From: Bacteroidia bacterium | GTDB taxonomy: Bacteria; Bacteroidota; Bacteroidia; Chitinophagales; Saprospiraceae | Direction: 5' to 3' | NCBI GenBank assembly: GCA_030433135.1 | Contig: JAUILF010000015.1 | Coordinates: 1 to 33,400 of the forward strand | Length of the DNA stretch: 33,400 nucleotides | Shown: positions 24,234 to 33,299 of the stretch, in pieces | Numbering within the stretch: the stretch's first letter is position 1 | Layout of the letters: each line of letters opens with the position of its first letter | Notes under the pieces: generated by a model | The model's input: the letters and a program-made list of their open reading frames with translations, nothing else | Told to the model about the DNA's origin: nothing | The model's database searches: none | Program-made: the position numbers and the translations under genes

Positions 24234-26393
24234 TTATTCAGGAAGGGCAAAACAGTAGTAAGTATCACCTGCTTTGGTTCCGGGTTTGCCACCACCACCG
24301 GCTGCGATCACCACATATTGCCGGTCTTGTACCTCGTAGGTAGCAGGTGTCGCATAACCACCTGCTTCCATCTGATACTCCCATAACATCTTGCCGGACT
24401 CACTGTCGAAAGCATGAAAGCGCTCGTCCATAGAAGCAGCAATAAAAACCAGATTGCCGGCTGTAACCAGGGGACCTCCCATGTTGAAAGTACCGGTAGG
24501 AGGAAAACCTCTTGCTTCCAGTTCGGGATAGGTACCCAGCGGAATCTGCCAGGTCACTGCGCCCTTATCCAGGTCAATGGCCGATAGGGTGCCCCAGGGT
24601 GGAGCATTGACCGGAAATCCTTCCAGGTCCTTAAACACATTATGACCGGTAGCAACATAGGGGATGGACTCAGCGAAACTCATTTCAACGTCCGCCCTGT
24701 TTAACAGGTCTGACTTCCCTCTGTCATGCAAAAAGTCCAGTAGTGATTTTTTTTCGTCATTGGTCAATGTACCAAATCCGGGCATTTGTCCTCTGCCATT
24801 CTTCAGAAGTTGATCAAGTTGTTCTTTACTGCGAGTTGGTACAATGCTTCTGAGCACGACCAATGAATGGGATCCCGGTTGTGCGGTGGTGTCAGCACCG
24901 TGACAAACCTGGCAATTTGACTGGTAAATTCGCTCTCCAAGAGAATAACTGGAAAACCTTTCCGGGGGCTCCGAAGGTTGCATGGATATCCATTCCGCCT
25001 CATTGCTGGCATTGACAAACAGCCACCTTTTTTCCGGATCATAGGCAGCTCCTCCCCAGTCTGTGCCTCCATTGAACTGCGGTAAAACCACGGCTCCCTT
25101 TTCTGAGGGAGGGAGGAAAATATCCCCGGTATCCATGGAGTCCAGTCTACTTCTAACTGCTTCCGCCGAAGTCTCACTGATAGTGGTGACATTTTCATGG
25201 GTAAATCCCTGCACTGCATACCGCAACCCCTCCGGTGGAAATGGCTGTGTAGGCCAGGTTTCCTCTCCGGGGATCTGACTGGCAGGAACCTTTCTTTCCT
25301 CTATCGGAAATACCGGTTTGCCGCTAGTTCTTTCCAACACGAAAAGATGGCCCATCTTGGTAGGTTGGGCCACGGCCTCAATAACTTCTCCCTCTACCTC
25401 CACTTCCACCAGATTCGGAGGACAAGGAATATCGTAATCCCAAATATCATGATGAACCGCCTGGAAATGCCAAATTCTCTCCCCTGTAGCCGCATCCAGG
25501 GCCAATATGCAATTGGCAAAGAGGTTTTCCCCGAGTCGATTACCACCCCAGTGATCGTAAGATGCAGAGCCTGTACCACAGAATACTATTCCTTTTTCCT
25601 CATCCAGGGTAAATCCACCCCAGGGGTTGGCACCTCCGTTGTGAAGCCATGAGTACTCGGACCAGGTTTCATATCCATATTCCCCGGGTCTGGGAATGGT
25701 GTAAAATGTCCACTTTATTTCTCCTGTCTTTACATCGTAGGCCCGAATATGTCCAGGAGCTGCCGGGCCGGGACCTTCTCCCAGAGTTGTCCCCATAATT
25801 AACAATGAATCGTAGATGATCCCTGGAGTTGCCGCGGTAACAAAGAGACCTCTTACCTCCCTTCCCAGCCCCGCATAGAGGTCAACCACACCCCCATCTC
25901 CAAACGATTCGATCAAGGCCCCATCTGCAGCACTGACCGCAAAGAGATTGGATCCGGCCACAAAGAAAATGCTCCCTTCATGGCCATCACTCCAAAAGGT
26001 GACACCACGATTTACCCCTCTGGAATCCACTTGAGCTGAAGGGTCAAACTTCCAAATCTCCCTCCCTGAAGCCGCATCCAGTGCTACCAACATCAACCCG
26101 GGGGTTGTCACATACATGACACCCTCAACCACAATCGGATTACACTGAATGGTGGAGGCCGGTGAATGCCTTGCATCACCGGTAGAGTATGTCCATGCCA
26201 ATGAAAGTTCCTCCACATTGTCAACATTAATCTGATCCAGCCTTGAGTACTTGGATCCCGATTTATCACTACTATAAACCGGCCAATCTGTAGCATTTTC
26301 TGCCTCGTTTTGAACACAAGCCAGATAGCTTAAAATAACCAACCCCGTTATGAGTCTAGTGATTCTGCACATCCAAACAATATACTGAATCAT
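24234..26393 (-). CDS. PQQ-dependent dehydrogenase with inserted cytochrome c domain
   Basis: A 719-residue quinoprotein that would oxidise an alcohol or sugar in the periplasm. A hydrophobic N-terminus ending SYLAC suggests a lipoprotein; Met8 is an alternative start. It opens with the family block DWPVYSSDKSGSKYSRLDQIN. PQQ propeller blades follow (LVALDAASGREIWKFDP, IRAYDVKTGEIKWTF, LALDAATGERIWHFQAVHHDIWDYDIPCPPNL, HAFDSESGKMLWEYQMEAGGYATPATY). A CxxCH haem site, Cys494-Cys497-His498 (CQVCH) in an inserted c-type domain, precedes the last blades, so electrons likely pass from PQQ to this haem. The arrangement resembles membrane glucose/quinate-type enzymes but lacks their N-terminal membrane domain. 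First gene of a leftward three-gene set. No PQQ biosynthesis genes are in the window. Confidence 0.93.
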   Translation of the reverse strand: MIQYIVWMCRITRLITGLVILSYLACVQNEAENATDWPVYSSDKSGSKYSRLDQINVDNVEELSLAWTYSTGDARHSPASTIQCNPIVVEGVMYVTTPGLMLVALDAASGREIWKFDPSAQVDSRGVNRGVTFWSDGHEGSIFFVAGSNLFAVSAADGALIESFGDGGVVDLYAGLGREVRGLFVTAATPGIIYDSLLIMGTTLGEGPGPAAPGHIRAYDVKTGEIKWTFYTIPRPGEYGYETWSEYSWLHNGGANPWGGFTLDEEKGIVFCGTGSASYDHWGGNRLGENLFANCILALDAATGERIWHFQAVHHDIWDYDIPCPPNLVEVEVEGEVIEAVAQPTKMGHLFVLERTSGKPVFPIEERKVPASQIPGEETWPTQPFPPEGLRYAVQGFTHENVTTISETSAEAVRSRLDSMDTGDIFLPPSEKGAVVLPQFNGGTDWGGAAYDPEKRWLFVNASNEAEWISMQPSEPPERFSSYSLGERIYQSNCQVCHGADTTAQPGSHSLVVLRSIVPTRSKEQLDQLLKNGRGQMPGFGTLTNDEKKSLLDFLHDRGKSDLLNRADVEMSFAESIPYVATGHNVFKDLEGFPVNAPPWGTLSAIDLDKGAVTWQIPLGTYPELEARGFPPTGTFNMGGPLVTAGNLVFIAASMDERFHAFDSESGKMLWEYQMEAGGYATPATYEVQDRQYVVIAAGGGGKPGTKAGDTYYCFALPE

Positions 26394-26444
26394 TCGGCGT
26401 CATGGCACCAGCGCATGGGTCCGGATTCGGGTTTTCGCAAGAAA

Positions 26445-26822
26445 GTCATGGAACCGTTACTATACTTAGGTTTTCTATTACGAACTGAATCCGCCTGTCC
26501 GCTATGACTGGCCAGGGGGCTGCAAATACGGGCACATAAGGGCTTTTTGATTCTCACTCTCATACCAAGTGTGCGGATGCTGACACAAATGATACGGCAG
26601 CTGATCAATGAACCTTACCTACTCCCCTCTTGAGCAGTTGGGCTAAAGTTCGGCCACCCCCATCCAGAGGATCGGCTGAAGCCCATCGCAATTGAGTAAG
26701 ATCTATTGGATTGAAATATTTATAAGAGTCAAAAAGCCTTGCAGCGCTGCGCCCTACGTGGCCCGTCTTTATTGCCATTAGGCTCTCATGACAAAACCGC
26801 AATGAATAATTCCGGTTGAATC
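26445..26822. repeat. MITE-like palindromic intergenic element, expanded copy B
   Basis: Both ends match copy A (16244-16436). The left end is TTCTATTACGA plus GCTGCAAATACGGGCACATA, and CTTTTTGATTCTCAC; the right end is AGTCAAAAAGC, CCCGTCTTTATTGCC, CTCTCATGAC and CAATGAATAAT. Here the CTTTTTGA and TCAAAAAG arms are 178 bases apart instead of 32, so the centre holds extra sequence. The element fills most of the 561-base gap 26394-26954; outside it I see only a candidate promoter. Confidence 0.75.
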
Positions 26823-26845
26823 CTTATGCGCATGGCACAATACTA

Positions 26846-26853
26846 TATATTTG
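26846..26853 (+). promoter_or_regulatory. Candidate -7 box of the glycosyltransferase cluster
   Basis: TATATTTG is an exact TAnnTTTG element 101 bases before the ATG at 26955 and just right of repeat copy B. The nearest upstream TTG is 27 bases away, too far for the usual spacing, so the -33 part is unclear. Confidence 0.4.
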
Positions 26854-26954
26854 TGTACAGTTGTATGTGGTGATAGACAGATCCTATCATCTTACCATAC
26901 CAACAGTTACCAAACTGCAGATGACAACATTTAGTCCAATCTGAAGATTTGCGT

Positions 26955-28835
26955 ATGGCCCCGGAACAAAAGACGAGGAAGTCTATAAAAAAGAAAAGGA
27001 AGAAAAAACCTGTACCAAAACGCAGCCGGGGATCACGCCTGTCGCGTTTCCTTACTCCCGCTAATGCTTTTATGGCCATCTTTATCATGATGGCTCTGAG
27101 TGCCTTCTTTATCTATTTGGGGCACGATGATCTGATGGGACTTCCTCCAAATGTGCCCAAGAGTTCAATCCTTGTTCCCCAACTTGGAACCTTTCTGGTA
27201 CTCGCTTCGGCGTTTGGTTATTTTGGCTATCATTACCTGTCTGGGAATGCGGTATGGACCGGTTTACACAAGGTCTTCCTGGGCGTGGCTTTTGCTGCCA
27301 TATGTTTCTTGTTTGCTATGTCATTCAAGCAGGATATTGCGCTCAATGGCGATAATGCCGAGTACATGATTTCTGCTCAATCACTGGTCGAAAGAGGTGG
27401 AGTCTATCGCCTGTATACGCCATCCGAGACTCCCAATACTTTAGCTTCCATCGGTCTACCCGTCATGCTGGCTCCTATTTATGCCATATGGGGATTTGAC
27501 ATTTATAAAATGAAAATGCTGATTCTCCTCTTTGGCATTTCACTATTTCCCTTGTCCTTCAGGCTATTCAAAAATTATCACAATAATAGTTTCAGCGCCC
27601 TCCTGGCCATCACGGTAGCATCCAGCCCATACCTCATTGCTAATGCGACAGCAGTAATGACAGAAGCACCCTATCTGTGCTGGTCACTACTTGCCCTGAT
27701 CAGCTCGTTTCAATATCTGTCTTCCAAAAGATTTCACTGGTTTTATTATGCATCAACTTTGATCCTGATCGTAATGTCCTACCTGACCCGGGCTGTAGGG
27801 GTGGCTATTCTGGTGGCCTTGCTGACCACGCTGTTTCTCCGTATTCCATGGGGAAAATTAGGTAGTGGAGTGTTTGCCGGGGAAAACCGATTGCCGGTAC
27901 TTAAGTTACTGGCAGTGTCTGTTCCCCTGGTACTCGGTTTCCTGGTTCTTCAGTTGAGCATGTCCAATGACGGCATCTCGCAGCTGGATGTATTTTTCGG
28001 GAAGGACCTCTTTTCCTATTTCAATGCCAATATGACAGCATCCATGCATGTGGCAGGACATATGTTGTTTAGTAATGAAGCCTATCGCTGGTATCAAATG
28101 TTACCAGATGTTGGACTTAGCCCAACCGACCTGGGATATCTGGTGGCTGAACTTCTGATCCTGGCTGGTCTGGTCAGAGGGTTACTCTCTCTGGATCTGA
28201 ATGCATACTATAGCCTGACCGCTCTCCTGTTAATTTTACTGGCGAGTCTGACCCCTCAGGAAATGGTGATCATGAGGTACTTATCTGTTTTGATGCCCTT
28301 CATCATATATTACTTTGTGCATGGTGTGGACTGGGCAAGCAGATCCATCTTCCAACGATTTCATGCAAAGTCATCCTGGCATTCCCTTTTTCCGGTCATG
28401 GCACTGGCTACGATCTTCATGGTGGGTATGTCCGGCAATATTACCAACCTTTCTAAGGCAAAAGTAGGTACAGGGCCACATGCAGATGCCTATATCTATG
28501 CAGCATCATGGTGTGGAAAAAATCTTCCTTCAGATTCCTATGTTATGTCTTTCAAACCCAGGATCACTTACCTGTACTCCGGACTAAAGGGAAGATACAT
28601 TGCTTCAACAAGAGACCAATATTCAGAGGAGTTTGCCCGGGAAAAATTAGAAGAGATTGAAAGAGAAGGAGTAACTCATCTTATCATTGATGGTTTGAGT
28701 GGTACTACGCAAGATGTCATTTTTCCTATCATTCAAAACAATGCGCATCTCTTTGAAGCATATGACATACCGGAGTTGGAAAGAAAATGCACCGTCATCC
28801 GTTATAAAGGAGCTGACGGTAGTGTCATCGAATGA
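26955..28835 (+). CDS. GT-C membrane glycosyltransferase (GT39/ArnT-like), first paralogue
   Basis: The track begins at a TTG; the ATG at 26955 gives 626 residues. The first ~35 residues are extremely basic (KSIKKKRKKKPVPKRSRGSR) and cytoplasmic. About a dozen hydrophobic helices follow. The first large periplasmic loop contains NGDNAEYMISAQSLVERGGVY with Asp133 and Glu136, in the place where PMT/ArnT-type enzymes keep their catalytic/metal acids. TRAVGVAIL and SLTPQEMVIMRYLSVLMPF are further conserved loops. A soluble C-terminal domain of about 130 residues ends the protein (HLIIDGLSGTTQDVIFPIIQNN). It should transfer a sugar from a polyprenyl-phosphate donor on the outer face of the inner membrane; acceptor unknown. 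A close paralogue follows 255 bases downstream. Confidence 0.85.
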   Translation: MAPEQKTRKSIKKKRKKKPVPKRSRGSRLSRFLTPANAFMAIFIMMALSAFFIYLGHDDLMGLPPNVPKSSILVPQLGTFLVLASAFGYFGYHYLSGNAVWTGLHKVFLGVAFAAICFLFAMSFKQDIALNGDNAEYMISAQSLVERGGVYRLYTPSETPNTLASIGLPVMLAPIYAIWGFDIYKMKMLILLFGISLFPLSFRLFKNYHNNSFSALLAITVASSPYLIANATAVMTEAPYLCWSLLALISSFQYLSSKRFHWFYYASTLILIVMSYLTRAVGVAILVALLTTLFLRIPWGKLGSGVFAGENRLPVLKLLAVSVPLVLGFLVLQLSMSNDGISQLDVFFGKDLFSYFNANMTASMHVAGHMLFSNEAYRWYQMLPDVGLSPTDLGYLVAELLILAGLVRGLLSLDLNAYYSLTALLLILLASLTPQEMVIMRYLSVLMPFIIYYFVHGVDWASRSIFQRFHAKSSWHSLFPVMALATIFMVGMSGNITNLSKAKVGTGPHADAYIYAASWCGKNLPSDSYVMSFKPRITYLYSGLKGRYIASTRDQYSEEFAREKLEEIEREGVTHLIIDGLSGTTQDVIFPIIQNNAHLFEAYDIPELERKCTVIRYKGADGSVIE

Positions 28836-29018
28836 CAGAATAGGTACCTTCTAATCCCCTGCTGAGTACAAACACGAATAAGACGGCTTGTGGTGCGACC
28901 ATCAAACTGCAAAAAGTTGGGACTTGCCTAATATATTGCAAATACTGCCCATATGTATTTGACGGACCTACTTAAATCAGTACTTTGCAGTGAGATTACT
29001 GTTGGATTTGGTCCCTGA

Positions 29019-29052
29019 TTGACTAATCAATCAAACTCAGGATATAAGTTTG
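29019..29052 (+). promoter_or_regulatory. Candidate promoter of the second GT-C gene
   Basis: TAAGTTTG (29045-29052) is an exact TAnnTTTG -7 element, with TTGAC starting 29019 as a possible -33 element; the 23-base gap is slightly long. The ATG lies 38 bases after the -7 box. The rest of the 255-base gap shows no gene. Confidence 0.5.
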
Positions 29053-29090
29053 ACACCAGCATAACCCCAACCAAGCAGTAGAGCTGTTAC

Positions 29091-30992
29091 ATGTCATCTA
29101 GAAAAGAGCGCAAAGGAAAGAAACGAAAACAACCCTTAAGAAAGGCACAAAAAAAACGCCCTTCGGAGAAAAAGCAAAGATCATCTGCCAAGCTTGCTTT
29201 TATGTCAAAGCCATGGGTTGCAGGAGTTGTTTTTGGAATAGCATACATCTGGATGATTACTCGGTTTTTTGTAAACTTTGGTGCCCATCCTACACGTAAC
29301 AGCAAGCTTATCAATATCCATTCGACTTTTAGTGAGACCGGGGAAATATTGATTTTCTCTATCCTGATCATAGTCTTTGGATACTTCGCAGCTCGGATCC
29401 TCAGAGTTTATAAACTTCCTAGGCGGTGGGACATAGTTGCTGGTGTGGTGGCCTTTGGGGCTCTCACTGCGTTATATGCCATGGCATTTACAGAAGAATT
29501 ATCTCCTAATGGTGACAACGCCGAGTATCTGATGAACACCAAATCATTGGTTGAGGAGGGAAGTATTTACCGGCTAAACAGTCGAGCTGACACTCGCAAC
29601 ACACTGGCTTCAAGGGGACTCCCGATTATCCTGGCACCCATCTATAAAATATGGGGATTCGATCTCGTCAAAATGAAGATGCTGATCATGGGTATGGGGT
29701 TGGCACTCTTTCCATTATTAGTGCTGTTATTTCAAAACTATATATCCCTGTCAAAGTCGATTCTCATTTCCATGGTGGTCGTGCTTTCCCCTCATTTATT
29801 GGCCGCAGCCTGTAATATAATGACAGAGATACCCTACGTCTTCTGGTCTGTGTTGACACTTTTGATGATGCAATTGCTAGCCAAAAATGGTTTGAATCAA
29901 TGGAAATATCTCATCGTATTTCTGGTTTCCATATTAATGACATATCTGACCCGGCCTGTGGGGCTGACCATGGTCGCTACGGCGATGGCATACATGTTTT
30001 TTAGTGTACCATGGATTCAGTACTTAAAAAAGGGAAGCATTCGAGAGCTTTGGAAAGAGGACACATTTCGCTACCTGGTGATGATCGTTGGTCCATTGAT
30101 CCTGGGATTACTATTCTGGCAGCTCTGGCTCTCGAATACAGGCGTGTCACAGGCTGAAATCTTCTTTCGCGGTGAAATTTTTGACCGGTTCTACATCAAC
30201 CTTGAGTCCTCATTGCAGGTCTTTTCTCAAATGCTATTCAGGTTGGACACCTATCTCTGGTACATCTTCTTCGGCAACTACCGCGTGCAACCTTTGACCA
30301 TCTGGAGCTGGCCCGCTCTTCTGTGCCTGTTTGCAGGTATGATTACCTACATGAGGAAGAACAACCTGGTATTCTGGTACACCATTATTTGCTGGATCAT
30401 TATCTTATTTGCCAGCCTTACACCTGCCCAGATGGTGATTATTCGCTACATGAGTATCCTGGTTCCCTTTTTTATCTTTTTCCTCTTTGAGGGCAGCAGA
30501 ATGATCGTTAAGATATTGGGGAAACTAACGGGGAGAAAGCTTAAGGCTGGATGGGTCAACCTAATTCCCCTTCTGGTTATGGCCCAGTTGATGTTTACCA
30601 GTTTTTCTTCAGACAGAGCCGTAATCACGCTGAATACGGCCGGTGCCGGACCCAATTACGACGACTATGTGGAGGTTGCCAGGTGGAGTAATCAAAATTT
30701 GCCCGAGGATGCATATGTGGCTTGCGTCAAACCCCGGATTTTCTGGTTTTATTCCCAGAAGGACACCAGACGAAGTACTACGATCTCCGAATTCCATTCT
30801 GCTGATTATGAGAAAGAAAAACTGGAACTATGGAAAAGTCAGGGGGTTACACATCTGGTAGTTGACCGAATCAGTGGAGCATCCCGGCAAAGTATTCTGC
30901 CGATAATTCAAAATAATCCCGATTTATTTCAGACTTTGTTTATTGCACCCACATCGGGTACGACGACCATTTATAAAATAAACTTCGAATAA
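29091..30992 (+). CDS. GT-C membrane glycosyltransferase (GT39/ArnT-like), second paralogue
   Basis: A 633-residue paralogue of the previous gene, matching along its whole length. It has a basic N-terminal tail (RKERKGKKRKQPLRKAQKKRPSEKKQR), then multiple membrane helices. The periplasmic loop SPNGDNAEYLMNTKSLVEEGSIYRL carries Asp142 and Glu145, followed by ILAPIYKIWGFDLVKMKML, TRPVGLTM and SLTPAQMVIIRYMSILVPF. The C-terminal soluble domain ends HLVVDRISGASRQSILPIIQNN. Clear divergence, including different tails, indicates an old duplication rather than a recent copy. An own promoter is likely in the upstream gap. The DUF2304 and GT4 genes follow with a 9-base gap and an overlap, forming an operon probably making a surface polysaccharide or glycolipid. 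Confidence 0.86.
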   Translation: MSSRKERKGKKRKQPLRKAQKKRPSEKKQRSSAKLAFMSKPWVAGVVFGIAYIWMITRFFVNFGAHPTRNSKLINIHSTFSETGEILIFSILIIVFGYFAARILRVYKLPRRWDIVAGVVAFGALTALYAMAFTEELSPNGDNAEYLMNTKSLVEEGSIYRLNSRADTRNTLASRGLPIILAPIYKIWGFDLVKMKMLIMGMGLALFPLLVLLFQNYISLSKSILISMVVVLSPHLLAAACNIMTEIPYVFWSVLTLLMMQLLAKNGLNQWKYLIVFLVSILMTYLTRPVGLTMVATAMAYMFFSVPWIQYLKKGSIRELWKEDTFRYLVMIVGPLILGLLFWQLWLSNTGVSQAEIFFRGEIFDRFYINLESSLQVFSQMLFRLDTYLWYIFFGNYRVQPLTIWSWPALLCLFAGMITYMRKNNLVFWYTIICWIIILFASLTPAQMVIIRYMSILVPFFIFFLFEGSRMIVKILGKLTGRKLKAGWVNLIPLLVMAQLMFTSFSSDRAVITLNTAGAGPNYDDYVEVARWSNQNLPEDAYVACVKPRIFWFYSQKDTRRSTTISEFHSADYEKEKLELWKSQGVTHLVVDRISGASRQSILPIIQNNPDLFQTLFIAPTSGTTTIYKINFE

Positions 30993-31001
30993 ACGTCATT
31001 C

Positions 31002-31388
31002 ATGGAATTCTATCAATGGCTGGTTCCTCTGATTGCTGCTTTCTACATGGTCCGTATAATCATGCAGTATCTGCAACAAAAACGGTTGGTGGGAAGTATG
31101 ATCATTTGGCTGGTTTTCTGGCTTATCATCAGTGTATTGGCTATCATACCAGACTTCATTTCCACGAACATGGCACAGCTACTGGGATTTAAGTCCAACA
31201 TCAATGCAGTGATCTTTGTGGCCCTCGGATTCCTCTTTATCTTTATGTTCTATCTCACAGCCATGGTAGAAAAACTGGAAAAACAGCTTACTCAACTGGT
31301 TCGCAACCTGGCCCTGGAAAACAAGAAACTCAAGGACGACCTGGAAAGGATCAAAAACCCCGAGAATGAAGATTCTCCTCATTCTTGA
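31002..31388 (+). CDS. DUF2304-family small membrane protein
   Basis: A 128-residue protein with three transmembrane helices (about 4-22, 32-52 and 66-89) and a cytoplasmic coiled-coil tail (EKLEKQLTQLVRNLALENKKLKDDLERI). This matches the DUF2304 layout, found beside glycosyltransferases across bacteria and archaea, and thought to assist or anchor them; no enzymatic residue is known. It starts 9 bases after the second GT-C gene and overlaps the GT4 gene by 23 bases, so all three are likely co-translated. Confidence 0.88.
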   Translation: MEFYQWLVPLIAAFYMVRIIMQYLQQKRLVGSMIIWLVFWLIISVLAIIPDFISTNMAQLLGFKSNINAVIFVALGFLFIFMFYLTAMVEKLEKQLTQLVRNLALENKKLKDDLERIKNPENEDSPHS

Positions 31389-32469
31389 ATACTATTATCC
31401 TAATATCGGTGGCCTGGAAAAACTGTTTAAGCAACTGGCCGACAAACTGGCCGCAGATGGCCATCAGATCACGGTCCTGACCAACAGGATCTCGGAGGAT
31501 CAGCCCTGGAAAGAACAAACCGGAAATGTCACCATACTACGATACCGCTTCCGGAATCGCTATCTGTTTACCTTACTGGCCTTGTTTCCGGCTCTAAGGC
31601 TGGCCCGAAATGCTGACCTCATACAAACCACCTCTTACAATGCAGGTTTCCCCGCGTTCCTGGCGGGGTGGTTATCGGGAAAAAAAGTGGTGATTACGTT
31701 TCATGAGGTTTGGGGTAAGCTCTGGTATGAACTTCCCTACATGGGCAGATTCAGCAAGATGCTACATGCTACCTTCGAGCAGTTTTTGTTAAAACTTCCC
31801 TTTACTCGGTTTGTGGCAGTTTCTGAGTTTACGCGGAGAAAATTGCATGAAGCTGGTATCAAGTCAAACCGAATTACCCGGATTTACAATGGCATTGAAT
31901 ACGAAAAACTCCAGATGGAACCCTTAAAAGGGCAATCCAACAACAGATACACCTTTCTCTATTTCGGCAGGCTGGGAATTTCCAAGGGGTTGGATGTACT
32001 GCTAGAAGCAATCGAGCATCTGTCGAAGGAAGCAACAGATTTTACCGTTATTTTGGTATTGCCACGTAAACCGGTCAAGATGCTGACCTTGATTCACAGG
32101 GATATTGAGAAGCGTGGGATTTCGGAAAACGTCTCCATCAGGCAAGAGTTAAGCAATGAAGAGCTTGTCCAACAGATCAGGGGTGCAGACGCTGTCATCA
32201 TTCCCTCCTACAGTGAAGGATTTTGCTTTACCGCAGCAGAAACGGTGGCTCTTGGCCAGCCAATTATTTCATCACATCAGGGAGCACTTCCTGAAGTAGT
32301 GGGTGGAAATTTTCTTTCATATGATAATCAGGATCCGGTACTATTGGCTAAAGCCATGAAAACAGCTCTTGAAGGCAGATGGGACTATAAGGAGCCCAGG
32401 AGGTTTCATCTGGATGATACGATTAAGGAATATATAGCCCTATACAAAAAGCTATTGTCAGAAAAATGA
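31366..32469 (+). CDS. GT4-family glycosyltransferase
   Basis: A 367-residue cytosolic GT-B enzyme. The N-terminal domain begins MKILLILEYYYPNIGGLEKLFKQLADKLAADGHQITVLT, with the GG acceptor loop of GT4 enzymes. VAVSEFTRRKLHEAGI leads to the interdomain region, then IYNGIE. The C-terminal donor domain has YFGRLGISKGLDVLLEAI and the EX7E motif in SEGFCFTAAETVALGQPII, followed by GALPEVVGG. It transfers a nucleotide-activated sugar with retention of configuration; the sugar is unknown. It overlaps DUF2304 by 23 bases and is last in the cluster. About 930 bases without a credible gene follow. Confidence 0.93.
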   Translation: MKILLILEYYYPNIGGLEKLFKQLADKLAADGHQITVLTNRISEDQPWKEQTGNVTILRYRFRNRYLFTLLALFPALRLARNADLIQTTSYNAGFPAFLAGWLSGKKVVITFHEVWGKLWYELPYMGRFSKMLHATFEQFLLKLPFTRFVAVSEFTRRKLHEAGIKSNRITRIYNGIEYEKLQMEPLKGQSNNRYTFLYFGRLGISKGLDVLLEAIEHLSKEATDFTVILVLPRKPVKMLTLIHRDIEKRGISENVSIRQELSNEELVQQIRGADAVIIPSYSEGFCFTAAETVALGQPIISSHQGALPEVVGGNFLSYDNQDPVLLAKAMKTALEGRWDYKEPRRFHLDDTIKEYIALYKKLLSEK

Positions 32470-32472
32470 GGC

Positions 32473-32890
32473 CACTTATGATGTCCATCATTCAAATGGA
32501 ATCCGCTGTTTGAAGTTTGCAACTTCAAACCCATATCGTTGCGGTCGTACCAGATCAGGCCGTACTATCCGGCACCCCGACCATTTACTAATGCGGTTCT
32601 CATGGATCCATAAAGGGCTTGGTATTAACAGTATAATCCAAAATGCCAGCTCTAATAACCCTACAGAATTCCTGGGTATGTCACTCCTTCAGGTTAACAA
32701 ATCACAATTACGCCCCGATGGGCCGATGGGGCTTGACTTTTTTGTCCTCCTTTACCTGCCACTTCCGTGGCAGGCTAGAACAATACGCCTCTCTGAGGCT
32801 CCCGGAGTTTAATCTCCCCCGCTATTGGAAGGTTTTGTATGGGTTTTGTGATAGCATTGAGTCACCATGATTGAATGCGACCTTACAGAA
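32473..32890. repeat. Palindrome-rich tandem unit 1
   Basis: First of at least three head-to-tail units of roughly 410-418 bases. Its first ~240 bases are nearly identical to unit 2, the rest is more diverged. It contains perfect inverted repeats: GTTTGAAGTT/AACTTCAAAC with a 3-base loop (32508-32530), CCTGCCAC/GTGGCAGG with a 4-base loop (32755-32774), and GCCTC/GAGGC (32787-32799). The ORFs in it are rejected (see below). No terminator with a proper T-tract directly after the GT4 gene was seen. Confidence 0.85.
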
Positions 32891-33299
32891 CACTTGTGAT
32901 GGCCATCATTCAAATGGAATCCGCTGTTTGAAGTTTGCAACTTCAAACCCATATCGTTGCGGTAGCACCAGGTCAGGCCGTACTATCCGGCACCCCGACC
33001 ATTTACTAATGCGGTTCTCATGGATCCATAAAGGGCTTGGTATTAACAGTATAATCCAAAATGCCCGCTCTAATAACCATACAGATTTCCTGGGCATGTC
33101 ATTCCTTCGGGTTAACAAATTACAACTACGCCCCGATGGGGCTTGACCTTTTTTGTCCTTCTTTACCTGTCACTTCCTTGGCTGGCGAGAACATTACACC
33201 TCTCTGAGGCTCCTGCTTTTCATCTCCCTCCACTGTTTGAAGCTTGCTATGTGCTAGCGACGAAATTGAACCATCATTTTTGAAGGTGACCCTACAGGC
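32891..33299. repeat. Palindrome-rich tandem unit 2
   Basis: Second unit. It repeats the GTTTGAAGTT/AACTTCAAAC palindrome perfectly at 32926-32948 and has GCCCC/GGGGC at 33130-33142, followed six bases later by a T-run. A partial third palindrome arm (GTTTGAAGCTTGC) occurs near 33235. Confidence 0.85.

Noticed and set aside
24803-25219. 138-residue minus-strand ORF inside the PQQ dehydrogenase, and other long shadows such as 20885-21316 and 25197-25652
   Set aside because: Out-of-frame overlaps of strongly supported genes; composition is that of shadow translations.
26605-26802. 65-residue minus-strand ORF inside repeat copy B
   Set aside because: It spans the boundary between the conserved arm and the centre of the element, has no recognisable domain, and copy A has no equivalent.
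26949-26954. TTG start codons offered by the track (26949, 16442, 8359, 24217)
   Set aside because: In each case an ATG a few to 23 codons downstream gives the family-typical N-terminus or signal peptide.
32510-33146. ORFs 32510-32812 and 32871-33146 encoding similar peptides (SNPYRCG..RSGRTIRHPDHLLMRF)
   Set aside because: They arise from the tandem repeat. Comparing the units codon by codon I see more amino-acid-changing than silent substitutions, so there is no sign of protein-level selection; starts and ends also differ.
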